From contig CABUKY010000012.1 in the NCBI GenBank assembly GCA_902492185.1, positions 1-27,462 of the forward strand: a stretch of DNA of 27,462 bases, read 5' to 3'. Position numbers and translations under genes: made by a program. This DNA is from an uncultured Collinsella sp. Lineage in GTDB: Bacteria; Actinomycetota; Coriobacteriia; Coriobacteriales; Coriobacteriaceae. Below, piece after piece: positions 11,414 through 17,751 of this stretch. The notes beneath the pieces were generated by a model that saw only the letters and a program-made list of their open reading frames with translations, was not told the origin of the DNA and did no database searches. Within the stretch, counting starts at the first letter, position 1; every line of letters begins with the position of its first letter.

Positions 11414-12803
11414 ACTCCTCGGCATGTGCCCCATCAAGCTCATAGAACTTGGTGGATGCCGGCAGGAACATCAGATCGACGTCGCCGATCGGGCCCGAAC
11501 GGTTCTTGGCCACGACGATACGCGTAACGCCCTCGTCGGGTCGATCGTCGCGCGAGGCCTCGGCCTCGTCGGCGGAGCGGTCCAAGAACATAACGATATC
11601 GGCGTCCTGCTCGATGGAGCCCGATTCACGAAGGTCGGAAAGCTGCGGGCGCTTGCCGGTACGGGATTCGACCTGACGCGAGAGCTGCGACAGCGCGATG
11701 AGCGGGATCTTGAGCTCCTTGGCCATGATCTTCAGACCACGCGACATCTCCGAAACCTCGACGGTACGGCTCTCGGAGCGGCGTCCCGGCGGAGGACTCA
11801 CCAGCTGCAGGTAGTCCAGGATGATGATTGCCTTCTCCTTGTTATGGAGCATGCGGCGGCTCTTGGCGCGAATCTCGGTCACTGTGGTGCCGGGCGTATC
11901 GTCAATCAGAATATCGAGCTTGGACAAGGTCTGCGTGGCCTCGTTGATATTGGCCCACTGCTCGGGGCTAATGCGGCCCATGCGGAAGTCACTGATCGAG
12001 ATCATGGCGTAGGCGCAAATCAGACGCTGGGCAATTTCTTTGCCCGACATCTCCAGCGAGAAGAAGCCGACGGTATAACCGGCAGCGGCAGCGTTGAGCG
12101 CCAGATTCAGGGCGAACGACGTCTTACCCACAGCAGGGCGGGCGCCGATAATGATGAGCTGGCCCTCGCGGAAGCCCATGAGCATGCGGTCGAGTGACGG
12201 GAAGCCCGTGGGCACGCCCGCAGCCTGACCACCGGCCTGACACACTTCCTCGGCCTCGTTATAGGCCTCAACCATAAACTCGGTCAGCGTCTTGTAGCTC
12301 GACTTGACCTCGCGTGCCGTGACCTTGAGCAGCTTGCTCTCGGCTAGCTCCACGACCTCTTTGGTGTCGGTGGGGGCGTTATATGCCAGCGCGTTGATCT
12401 CGTTGGTGGCGCCGATCAGCTCGCGCAGCATCGAATCGCGACGAACGATGGCGGCATGGTGCTGCCAGTTCACGAGCGACAGAGTCTGACCCATCAGCTC
12501 CAAAATGTAGGCCTCGCCGCCCACGGCATCGAGCTTGTTGATGCTTCGCAGGTAATCGATCAGCGAGATGGAGTCGATGGGAATGCGGCTGTTGTACATA
12601 TCGACCATCGCGGTGTAGATGGTCTTATGAATGGGCCGGTAGAAATCATCGGGCTGCAGCTCGACCTGGGCCTCTTCGACCACCTCGGGCGATAGCAGCA
12701 TAGCGGCCAGTACATTGGCCTCTGCATCTTGGTTTTGGGGAAGACCCAACTTTGAGCCGCGGTCCTCGACCGTCAGCCCCGTCTCCCTATCGTCATATGC
12801 CAT
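11412..12803 (-). CDS. dnaB: Replicative DNA helicase
   Basis: Hexameric 5'-3' helicase that unwinds DNA at the replication fork and recruits primase. It is 463 aa. The N-terminal all-helical domain (about 20-125, starting LPQNQDAEANVLAAMLL) precedes the RecA-like motor, with Walker A GARPAVGKTS, SLEMSGKEIAQRL, Walker B IILDYLQL, LSQLSRQVE and RESGSIEQDAD. No intein interrupts the P-loop, a frequent insertion site in this gene. Three in-frame ATGs lie close together; the one at 12803 (MAYDDRE) is chosen because GAGG is 6 nt before it, while the ATG at 12815 has no ribosome binding site. The gene follows the rplI terminator and so needs its own promoter. Confidence 0.96.
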   Translation of the reverse strand: MAYDDRETGLTVEDRGSKLGLPQNQDAEANVLAAMLLSPEVVEEAQVELQPDDFYRPIHKTIYTAMVDMYNSRIPIDSISLIDYLRSINKLDAVGGEAYILELMGQTLSLVNWQHHAAIVRRDSMLRELIGATNEINALAYNAPTDTKEVVELAESKLLKVTAREVKSSYKTLTEFMVEAYNEAEEVCQAGGQAAGVPTGFPSLDRMLMGFREGQLIIIGARPAVGKTSFALNLALNAAAAGYTVGFFSLEMSGKEIAQRLICAYAMISISDFRMGRISPEQWANINEATQTLSKLDILIDDTPGTTVTEIRAKSRRMLHNKEKAIIILDYLQLVSPPPGRRSESRTVEVSEMSRGLKIMAKELKIPLIALSQLSRQVESRTGKRPQLSDLRESGSIEQDADIVMFLDRSADEAEASRDDRPDEGVTRIVVAKNRSGPIGDVDLMFLPASTKFYELDGAHAEE

Positions 12804-12898
12804 GAGCATCCTCATTCATATCGCTTGCGAGCATCCATAGTATCAGCCACGGTCCCAAAACGCGCCGCGCGCCGCCAATCATCACCGAACCAAACGGA

Positions 12899-12936
12899 TG
12901 AACGGTCCTGTATATAGGACTTCGACGCAACGTTCA
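12899..12936. repeat. Nested inverted repeat in the dnaB upstream region
   Basis: GTCCT-GTATAT-AGGAC (12905-12920) is an almost perfect 16-bp palindrome. It is flanked by TGAACG (12899-12904) and CGTTCA (12931-12936), the latter after a 10-base gap. It lies about 100 bp before the dnaB start and 20 bp past the rplI terminator, a plausible place for an operator. The binding protein is unknown. Confidence 0.4.
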
Positions 12937-12956
12937 CCATGACACTCACTCAGCGC

Positions 12957-12992
12957 AAAAAACAAAAAGGCGCCCTGGTTTCCCAGAGCGCC
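12957..12992 (-). terminator. Rho-independent terminator of the rpsF-ssb-rpsR-rplI operon
   Basis: On the minus strand GGCGCUCUGG-GAAA-CCAGGGCGCC forms a 10-bp stem followed by UUUUUGUUUUUU. The only non-Watson-Crick pair is a G-U on the minus-strand RNA (a C-A mismatch on the other strand), which supports this direction. It lies 35 bp after the rplI stop. Confidence 0.93.
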
Positions 12993-13027
12993 CTTCTTAG
13001 AACAAGATTGTTGCGTTGCAGCAAATG

Positions 13028-13567
13028 CTACTCGGCAGCAGCCTCGGTCTCGACCTCGGCGGTCTCGGCCTCGGCGACCTCAGCGGCCTCCTCGACCTCA
13101 GCCTCGGCAGCGAGCTCCTCGGCGGTAACGCCGACGAGAACGACAACCTCGGCCTTGATCTCGCGGTACAGCGAGATGGCAACGGTGTGGGCACCGGCAA
13201 CCTTGATGGGCTTACCGAGCTCGACGCGCTTGCGGTCGATGTCCATACCGAGCTGAGCCTTGATGGCGTCAGCGATCATAGCGGCGGTAACGGAGCCAAA
13301 GAGGATGCCCTCGTCGCCGACCTTGACGTCAACGGTGACCGTCTTGCCCTCGAAGGCAGCCTTGGTCTCGTTGGCGGTAGCCAGACGGACGGCCTCGCGC
13401 TTGGCGATGTTGTTGCGACGCTCGTCAAGCTGCTTGAGGTTGCCCTTGGTGGCGGCAACAGCGAGCTTCTTGGGGAACAGGAAGTTCTCAGCGTAACCCT
13501 GAGCGACCTCTACGACGTCACCCTCGCCGCCCTTGCCCTTGATCTCATCGAGAAGAATAACCTTCAT
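13028..13567 (-). CDS. rplI: 50S ribosomal protein L9 with acidic C-terminal extension
   Basis: Large-subunit protein binding 23S rRNA near the L1 region. It starts MKVILLDEIKGKGGEGDVVEVAQGYAENFLFP-, the classic L9 N-terminal domain split here into the nucleotide-like fold and long helix (KGNLKQLDERR), followed by the C-terminal domain ending near residue 150. It is 179 aa against the usual ~150; the extra ~30 residues are almost only Ala, Glu and Val. The ATG has AGGGAGA upstream. It follows rpsR by 15 bp and ends the operon at a strong terminator. Confidence 0.97.
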   Translation of the reverse strand: MKVILLDEIKGKGGEGDVVEVAQGYAENFLFPKKLAVAATKGNLKQLDERRNNIAKREAVRLATANETKAAFEGKTVTVDVKVGDEGILFGSVTAAMIADAIKAQLGMDIDRKRVELGKPIKVAGAHTVAISLYREIKAEVVVLVGVTAEELAAEAEVEEAAEVAEAETAEVETEAAAE

Positions 13568-13582
13568 GATGCGTCTCCCTTC

Positions 13583-13849
13583 TTAGCCGCGGTCGCGGTT
13601 GCCACGAGAGGAAACCACGGGGACGGTGTACGGCAGGAGAGCCATCTCGCGGGCGCGCTTGATGGCGTTGGCGATGTCATGCTGATGCTGCGTGCAAGCG
13701 CCAGTGACGCGACGGGGCTTGATCTTGCCACGGTCGGTCATGTACTTACGGAGAAGCTGAGTGTCCTTATAGTCGATGAACTCAGTGTTCTCCTTGCAGA
13801 ACTGGCAGTACTTACGACGCGGCTGACGTGCAGAAAAATCATTAGCCAT
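13583..13849 (-). CDS. rpsR: 30S ribosomal protein S18
   Basis: Small-subunit protein that forms a pair with S6 on the platform of the 30S. 88 aa. The KYCQFCKEN motif carries the cysteine pair of the zinc-type S18, and DTQLLRKYMTDRGKIKPRR is the conserved core. The start at 13849 (MANDFSARQ) is chosen because the 17 residues before it are not S18-like and AAAGG lies about 9 nt upstream. It follows ssb and precedes rplI, the standard bacterial order. Confidence 0.97.
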   Translation of the reverse strand: MANDFSARQPRRKYCQFCKENTEFIDYKDTQLLRKYMTDRGKIKPRRVTGACTQHQHDIANAIKRAREMALLPYTVPVVSSRGNRDRG

Positions 13850-13896
13850 GTCAAAATACCTTTCGTTTGGCAACTTCGGCGAACCGAAGCCGCCTC

Positions 13897-14358
13897 TCAC
13901 TCAAAAATAGGTGAACAACCCTTAGAACGGGATGTCCTCATCGTAGACGTCGACCGCGGGCGGCGTAGCCACCGGTGCGGCAGGACGTGCTGCGGGCGCG
14001 GGAGCTGCGGGGGCGTAACCGCCCTGATCGTAGCCACCCTCATAAACTCGATCTCATCGACGATGACCTCAAGTTTGCTCCGGCGCTGGCCGTCGCGCTC
14101 CCAAGAGCTGTAGCGCAGCTTGCCCTCGATCGCGACCTTGTTTCCCTTTGCCAGGAAACGGCTCACGGCCTCGGCGCGGGTGCCGAACATGGTGCAGTCG
14201 ACAAAGTTGGGATAGTCCTCCCACTCGCCAGTCTGCGCGTTGCGGCGACGATCGTTCACGGCGACGCCAAAGGACAGAACCTGGGTTCCGCCGGCGGTGG
14301 CGCGCAGCTCGGGATCGCGGGTGAGGTTACCGGTGATGTTCACTCGATTGATGCTCAT
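13897..14358 (-). CDS. ssb: Single-stranded DNA-binding protein, frameshifted in its C-terminal part
   Basis: Binds and protects single-stranded DNA in replication and repair. The N-terminal OB-fold is intact: MSINRVNITGNLTRDPELR, VAVNDRR, DCTMFGTRAEAVSRFLAKG and KLEVIVDEIEFM. After about residue 106 the frame is lost, and as read the protein ends in an unrelated tail (stop at 13897, 153 aa). The -1 frame from about 14040 restores a normal SSB tail: Gly/Pro/Ala-rich linker ending in DEDIPF and a stop at 13922-13924. One base is therefore missing relative to an intact gene: an assembly or sequencing error, a real mutation or, less likely, ribosomal frameshifting. The ATG at 14358 has GAGGAAG upstream. 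It lies between rpsF and rpsR as usual. Confidence 0.9.
   Translation of the reverse strand: MSINRVNITGNLTRDPELRATAGGTQVLSFGVAVNDRRRNAQTGEWEDYPNFVDCTMFGTRAEAVSRFLAKGNKVAIEGKLRYSSWERDGQRRSKLEVIVDEIEFMRVATIRAVTPPQLPRPQHVLPHRWLRRPRSTSTMRTSRSKGCSPIFE
13922..14041 (-). other. Out-of-frame SSB tail (linker and DIPF acidic tip)
   Basis: Read in the -1 frame relative to the ssb start, this stretch gives GGYDQGGYAPAAP-, an Ala/Pro-rich linker, and DVYDEDIPF followed by TAA. The DIPF tip is the conserved docking site by which SSB recruits partner proteins, so this is the genuine end of the gene and not chance coding. The shift point lies between about 14037 and 14046, where the minus strand reads TTTATGAGGGTGG. 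That is not a standard slippery heptamer. Confidence 0.88.
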
Positions 14359-14406
14359 AACTCACTACTTCCTCTTGGGGCACAAGCCCAGTCCAAAACG
14401 ACAGTC

Positions 14407-14700
14407 TTACTCCTGGTCGTCGCGACGGACGATCATGTGGCGGACCACAGCGTCGGTGATGCGCAGGACGCGATCAAGCTCGGCGATCTGGGTAGGATCT
14501 GCGTGGAAGTTGATGAGGGTGTAGTCACCATCGGTGAGGTCGTTGATCTCGTAGGCGAGCTTGCGCTTGCCCCACTCGTCAACGGAGTCGACCTTGCCAG
14601 CGCCCTCAGCGATCGTGGTATCGATACGCTTCATAACAGCGAGACGAGTCTCGGGGTCGAGCGACGGGTCAACAAAGAACAGCAGTTCATAAGCCTTCAT
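14407..14700 (-). CDS. rpsF: 30S ribosomal protein S6
   Basis: Small-subunit protein that pairs with S18. It is 97 aa: MKAYELLFFVDPSLDPETR at the start, then DEWGKRKLAYEINDLTDGDY and NFHADPTQIAELDRVLRITD, all typical S6. The start at 14700 has AGAGGAGGTGA, an almost complete match to the 16S anti-Shine-Dalgarno; the longer frame begins inside that site. First gene of the rpsF-ssb-rpsR-rplI operon, with a promoter and a leader hairpin upstream. Confidence 0.97.
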   Translation of the reverse strand: MKAYELLFFVDPSLDPETRLAVMKRIDTTIAEGAGKVDSVDEWGKRKLAYEINDLTDGDYTLINFHADPTQIAELDRVLRITDAVVRHMIVRRDDQE

Positions 14701-14727
14701 ATTGTCACCTCCTCTGGGCAAATGTGG

Positions 14728-14754
14728 CTTCAGGTCGTGAAGGTGCGCCTGAAG
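14728..14754 (-). promoter_or_regulatory. Leader hairpin upstream of rpsF (possible S6:S18 autoregulation site)
   Basis: CTTCAGG and CCTGAAG are perfect 7-bp arms around a 13-nt loop, between the promoter and the rpsF ribosome binding site. S6:S18-binding leader RNAs before rpsF are known in many bacteria. The exact published motif could not be matched here, so the assignment rests on position and pairing. Confidence 0.4.
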
Positions 14755-14771
14755 CAGGAAAAGACTTAGTA

Positions 14772-14800
14772 ATAATATCTTTCAACCTCCCAGGCCGCAA
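14772..14800 (-). promoter_or_regulatory. Candidate promoter of the rpsF operon
   Basis: On the minus strand TTGCGG (14795-14800) and TATTAT (14772-14777) are exactly 17 bp apart, 4/6 and 5/6 matches to the sigma-70 consensus. Transcription would start near 14765, giving a leader of about 65 nt with the hairpin and ribosome binding site. Confidence 0.55.
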
Positions 14801-15161
14801 GAATATGCAGCTACAACCTCATGACCTCCACATATGCCCATGCTCGCACCACGTTTCATGCGCATTCCAACCAAATGCCGACCAAGAGCTTGACGGATTT
14901 GTGGACAAGATACGATGCCGCGGGGACAAGCTGAGCCAAGCCGCAGGTCAACGGGCACAAGGCTGTGGTCGCAAAATGCATACCAGCGGTCCACAGCACC
15001 ACCCAAAGATTTTTAAATTCATTACCAAGTCGCTTATGAATACCCCTTTTGAACAATTGAGTTGATCAACCACGCTGGTCGGAAGCCGTTTTTTTGGCAC
15101 CTCAAACCCCACTGCAACGCCAAGCGCGGCCGAGCGTTTTAAAAAATGCCAACTTTTCTGT
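14801..15161. other. Gene-free spacer between rpsF promoter and tRNA-Ser promoter
   Basis: No reading frame here looks like a protein. The region separates divergent transcription units. It holds one perfect match to the high-GC DnaA box TTGTCCACA (14900-14908, minus strand) and weaker relatives such as CGGTCCACA (14987-14995). AT content rises towards 15050-15160. Nothing else was recognised. Confidence 0.5.
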
Positions 15162-15189
15162 TTGCACTTTGCGATTCCTCGTGTATACT
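15162..15189 (+). promoter_or_regulatory. Candidate promoter of the tRNA-Ser pair
   Basis: TTGCAC (15162-15167) and TATACT (15184-15189) are 16 bp apart, 5/6 and 5/6 matches to consensus. The expected start near 15197 gives a leader of about 10 nt before the first tRNA. Confidence 0.6.
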
Positions 15190-15205
15190 GACTTTCGCAT
15201 TTAAC

Positions 15206-15296
15206 GGAGAGTTGTCCGAGTGGCCGAAGGAGCACGATTGGAAATCGTGTAGGCGTCAAAAGCGTCTCCAGGGTTCAAATCCCTGACTCTCCGCCA
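15206..15296 (+). tRNA. tRNA-Ser (anticodon GGA)
   Basis: Acceptor GGAGAGT pairs with ACTCTCC, followed by discriminator G and an encoded CCA. The anticodon loop TTGGAAA has GGA at 15240-15242, reading UCC and UCU codons. A long variable arm, typical of class II serine tRNA, follows, and the T-arm is GGGTTCAAATCCC. Confidence 0.96.
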
Positions 15297-15305
15297 GTTA
15301 ATTCC

Positions 15306-15335
15306 AAAGCAGGCCTTCGAGCCTGCTTTGTTTTT
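15306..15335 (+). terminator. Terminator-like hairpin between the two tRNA-Ser genes
   Basis: AAAGCAGGC-CTTCGA-GCCTGCTTT, a perfect 9-bp stem, followed by GTTTTT. Only 9 bp separate it from the next tRNA, and no promoter for that tRNA is visible, so it may terminate only partly or serve as a processing signal. Confidence 0.8.
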
Positions 15336-15344
15336 ACCCCACGC

Positions 15345-15435
15345 GGAGGGGTGGCAGAGTGGTTGAATGCGGCGGTCTCGAAAACCGTTTGGCCTGTATA
15401 AGGTCACGAGGGTTCGAATCCCTCCTCCTCCGCCA
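15345..15435 (+). tRNA. tRNA-Ser (anticodon CGA)
   Basis: Acceptor GGAGGGG pairs with the CTCCTCC end (one G-U), with encoded CCA. The anticodon loop CTCGAAA has CGA at 15379-15381, reading UCG. It has the long variable arm of serine tRNA and a GGGTTCGAATCCC T-arm. It lies close behind tRNA-Ser(GGA) and is probably expressed by read-through. Confidence 0.96.
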
Positions 15436-15446
15436 TTTTGGTTGAG

Positions 15447-15478
15447 AAAGCTCCCAAGAATGGGAGCTTTTTTGTTTT
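15447..15478 (+). terminator. Rho-independent terminator after tRNA-Ser(CGA)
   Basis: AAAGCTCCCA-AGAA-TGGGAGCTTT is a perfect 10-bp stem with a 4-base loop, followed by TTTGTTTT on the plus strand. It ends the serine tRNA unit. Confidence 0.92.
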
Positions 15479-15499
15479 GAGTCTCTAACAAGCAAATAC

Positions 15500-15524
15500 G
15501 GCGGAGGAGGAGGGATTCGAACCC
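15500..15524 (-). repeat. Inverted 25-bp copy of the tRNA-Ser(CGA) 3' end
   Basis: These 25 bases are the exact reverse complement of 15410-15434, the T-arm and acceptor end of tRNA-Ser(CGA). Similarity stops abruptly at both sides and no other tRNA part is present. tRNA 3' ends are common attachment sites for integrases, but an attachment duplication would normally be a direct repeat, so inversion or another origin must be invoked. Confidence 0.9.
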
Positions 15525-15545
15525 GCCAGGGCGCGACGCGTAAAG

Positions 15546-15569
15546 AAAACGCGCCCGTGGCGCGTTTTT
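15546..15569 (+). terminator. Hairpin with U tract downstream of the tRNA-Ser fragment
   Basis: AAAACGCGCC-CGT-GGCGCGTTTT is a perfect 10-bp stem with a 3-base loop, ending TTTTTA on the plus strand. No gene is seen that would need it, apart from read-through from the tRNA-Ser unit. Confidence 0.6.
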
Positions 15570-15591
15570 AGCGCAGCGCGGCCGACCGGAT

Positions 15592-15616
15592 AAATTTTGA
15601 GCAAAGCTCAAAATTT
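15592..15616. repeat. 11-bp palindromic hairpin (AT-rich)
   Basis: AAATTTTGAGC-AAA-GCTCAAAATTT, perfect pairing. It lies in the gene-free stretch 15436-15794, which otherwise holds only the tRNA terminator, the inverted tRNA fragment and the preceding hairpin. Nothing is recognised from 15617 to 15780. Confidence 0.7.
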
Positions 15617-15794
15617 GAATATCCCTCCTATTCAGCCACGCCCCCATCGCGTTCAGCATCAGTCCAGATCCCCAAACATGGGACCTACGCCCCCACCCGA
15701 TCCCAACCGTTTACCGAGCAATAGGGTCGCCACGCCCACCAACCATGTACTATGTACGGGCATTGTCTAAACCCACAACCCAAAGGACCCCATC

Positions 15795-16484
15795 TTGCCC
15801 GTCGTCGCCGCTATGACCGTTACCTCACACGCCACGGATGCCATGGTCGCCATCCCGTTTTGGCTCGAAACGTTCGCCGTCGTCGCGGCTTCAATCTCGG
15901 GCGTGTTGGTCGCGCGCGAGCACAAACTCGACCTGGTGGGTGCAGTTGCGCTCGCCGTGGTCTGTGGCTTGGGCGGCGGTCTTTTACGCGACATGACGCT
16001 GCAGGTGGGCAACGTCTACATCCTCAACCAGCCAATGGCGCTGCCGCTTTCCATTGCCACGGCAGCCATCATCTATATTTTCCCGGCAATCGTCGACAAG
16101 CCCGAAAAACTCATTCCCCTGCTCGACATCATCTCGGTCGGCATCTACGCCGCCACTGGAGCAGACAAGGCGCTGGTCTACGGCTTTGCGCCGGCGGTGT
16201 GCATCATGATGGGCTTCTTCACCGCGGTGGGCGGCGGCATGTTGCGCGACGGCTTTATGGGCGTGGTTCCGGGCATTTTCCAACGCACTAACTTTTATGC
16301 CATCGCCGCCATCGCCGGATCGACAAGCTATGTGTGTCTCGTCATGAGCGGCATCATGAGCAATGTCGCCGCGCTGGTCGTATGCGTTGTCGTGACCATG
16401 GGTCTGCGCTGGCTCTCGCTGCGCTTTGACATCAAAAGCCCCACCGAGGAAGACATCGCACGCTTTTTGCACCGCAAAAAATAG
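15795..16484 (+). CDS. TRIC/UPF0126-family membrane channel protein
   Basis: 229 aa, almost wholly hydrophobic with about seven membrane segments arranged as two repeated halves. Each half carries the family's glycine-rich signature: GLGGGLLRD near residue 60 and VGGGMLRDGFMG near 145. Bacterial members of this family (YicG type) are related to trimeric intracellular cation channels; their physiological role is poorly defined. A charged C-terminal tail ends HRKK. The start is a TTG at 15795 with AAAGGA seven bases before it; the in-frame ATG at 15813 has no ribosome binding site. It stands alone on the plus strand after the tRNA region. Confidence 0.9.
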   Translation: MPVVAAMTVTSHATDAMVAIPFWLETFAVVAASISGVLVAREHKLDLVGAVALAVVCGLGGGLLRDMTLQVGNVYILNQPMALPLSIATAAIIYIFPAIVDKPEKLIPLLDIISVGIYAATGADKALVYGFAPAVCIMMGFFTAVGGGMLRDGFMGVVPGIFQRTNFYAIAAIAGSTSYVCLVMSGIMSNVAALVVCVVVTMGLRWLSLRFDIKSPTEEDIARFLHRKK

Positions 16485-16552
16485 GTGGCGCGGGCCCATC
16501 CTTCGAAATGCAACCGAGAGGTTCTTTTAGAGCGCCCGCGCGTTGGGTACCC

Positions 16553-16579
16553 TGTTAGGTATATGCCAAACACCTAACA
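16553..16579 (+). promoter_or_regulatory. Inverted repeat before the beta-solenoid membrane protein gene
   Basis: TGTTAGGT (16553-16560) and ACCTAACA (16572-16579) form perfect 8-bp arms with 11 bases between, touching the AAAGGA ribosome binding site. This could be an operator or an RNA hairpin controlling initiation. No regulator is evident nearby. Confidence 0.45.
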
Positions 16580-16591
16580 AAAGGATCAACC

Positions 16592-17737
16592 ATGGCTTTC
16601 AATCAAACCGCGGCGGCGCCGTCACACAAGATGCGTCGCTGCCTGCTTATGGCATTCGCGCTCATCGCGCTGGCGATCACCGCGCTTCCCACGGCGTCGT
16701 TCGCCGGCACGGACACCGCAGGCAACGTACTTGCGACCGACAATGACGCCAATCCGTCCGGCGTCGAAGGTGACCTGTACTGGGCAGGTCAGGCCCTCAA
16801 CTTGGACGATACGTCCATCGACCGCGATATCATCGCCGCGGGCGATACTCTCTCGATCCGCGACTGCACGGTGGGCGGTGCCGTCCGTCTGGCGGCACGC
16901 ACCATCGACATTGCCAAAACCACGGTTGATGGCAGCGTCACGGTCGTTGGTCAGCATGTCGTGCTCAATTCCGACAGCACCTCCAACTGTTTCTATGCGA
17001 TAGGCGAGACAGTTGCCCTGCGAGGCTCCACCAAGTCGGCAGCGCTCGCGGGCGATACGGTGACCATCGATGGCACCGTCGAGGGCGATGTCGAGGTTTG
17101 GGCCGACAAGCTCATCCTGGGCAAGAACGCCCACATCACCGGCACCGTGAACGCGCACGTCTCCGAGGACCCCGAGCGTGCCGCGGGAGCCGAGGTCGGT
17201 GCGCTCAAGATCGACCGCACCGAGAACGAGGATACTTCCACCGTTAACGATGTCATCGGCGGTATCGTCGCCGCGGCACTCTCGACCTGCTTTGCCGCTC
17301 TGCTGCTCGAGCTCGTCTTTCCGCGCGCGACCGCCAGCGCCGCCGGCATGCTCCACCAGCGCCCCATGCCCCTGTGGGTGAGCGGTCTTCTGGGCACGAT
17401 TGCTATCGTCCCCGCCGTCCTACTGCTGATTATCTCTATCGCCGGTCTGTCGCTTGCCGGAGCCCTCATGTGCGGTGTCATTGGCATCGCGCTGGTGTCG
17501 AGTGCCTTTGCAGGGTGCGCGATTGCACGCATGGTCGGACACAGCCAGAACCGCTACGCCATGGCAGCCGTTGGTGGCGTAATCGCAGGCGCCCTCACGG
17601 GGCTTCCCCTCGTAGGCGGCTTCATCAGCGGCGTGGCCTTTGTCTTTATGCTCGGCTACATCATCCAAATCATCTGGCACAACGCCCACCTCAAGCCGCA
17701 GCAGCCGGCTAACACGCCAGAACTCCCCACCGCTTAG
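16592..17737 (+). CDS. Exported protein with bactofilin-like beta-solenoid and C-terminal membrane helices
   Basis: 381 aa. An N-terminal signal peptide (residues 1-38; RRCLLMAFALIALAITALP, cut near SFA) leads into residues ~55-205 built of short repeats such as GGAVRLAARTIDI, DGSVTVVGQHVVL and GTVEGDVEVWADKLIL. This pattern is seen in bactofilin/polymer-forming beta-solenoids. After an acidic linker come about five hydrophobic segments (from ~220 to 365) and a short Pro-rich tail. The solenoid would lie outside the membrane. The ATG has AAAGGA seven bases upstream. Function unknown: cell-envelope organisation is plausible but not shown. It converges on the pilin genes with no clear terminator between. 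Confidence 0.85.
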   Translation: MAFNQTAAAPSHKMRRCLLMAFALIALAITALPTASFAGTDTAGNVLATDNDANPSGVEGDLYWAGQALNLDDTSIDRDIIAAGDTLSIRDCTVGGAVRLAARTIDIAKTTVDGSVTVVGQHVVLNSDSTSNCFYAIGETVALRGSTKSAALAGDTVTIDGTVEGDVEVWADKLILGKNAHITGTVNAHVSEDPERAAGAEVGALKIDRTENEDTSTVNDVIGGIVAAALSTCFAALLLELVFPRATASAAGMLHQRPMPLWVSGLLGTIAIVPAVLLLIISIAGLSLAGALMCGVIGIALVSSAFAGCAIARMVGHSQNRYAMAAVGGVIAGALTGLPLVGGFISGVAFVFMLGYIIQIIWHNAHLKPQQPANTPELPTA

Positions 17738-17751
17738 CCACCAACCGCCAC

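Noticed and set aside
14037..14046. Programmed -1 ribosomal frameshift signal in ssb
   Set aside because: The local sequence is not an X-XXY-YYZ slippery heptamer and no downstream stimulatory hairpin was evident; a base error or mutation is simpler.
14782..15056. Small frames in the gap between rpsF and tRNA-Ser
   Set aside because: No ribosome binding sites, no protein-like composition, and several overlapping frames equally open.
15201..15659. 152-residue minus-strand frame over the serine tRNAs
   Set aside because: It is the translated reverse complement of two tRNA genes and their terminators, a well-known source of false proteins.
16487..16541. GCGCGGGC...GCCCGCGC arms after the TRIC-like gene as a terminator
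   Set aside because: The loop is about 38 nt and no U tract follows; chance GC pairing is likely.
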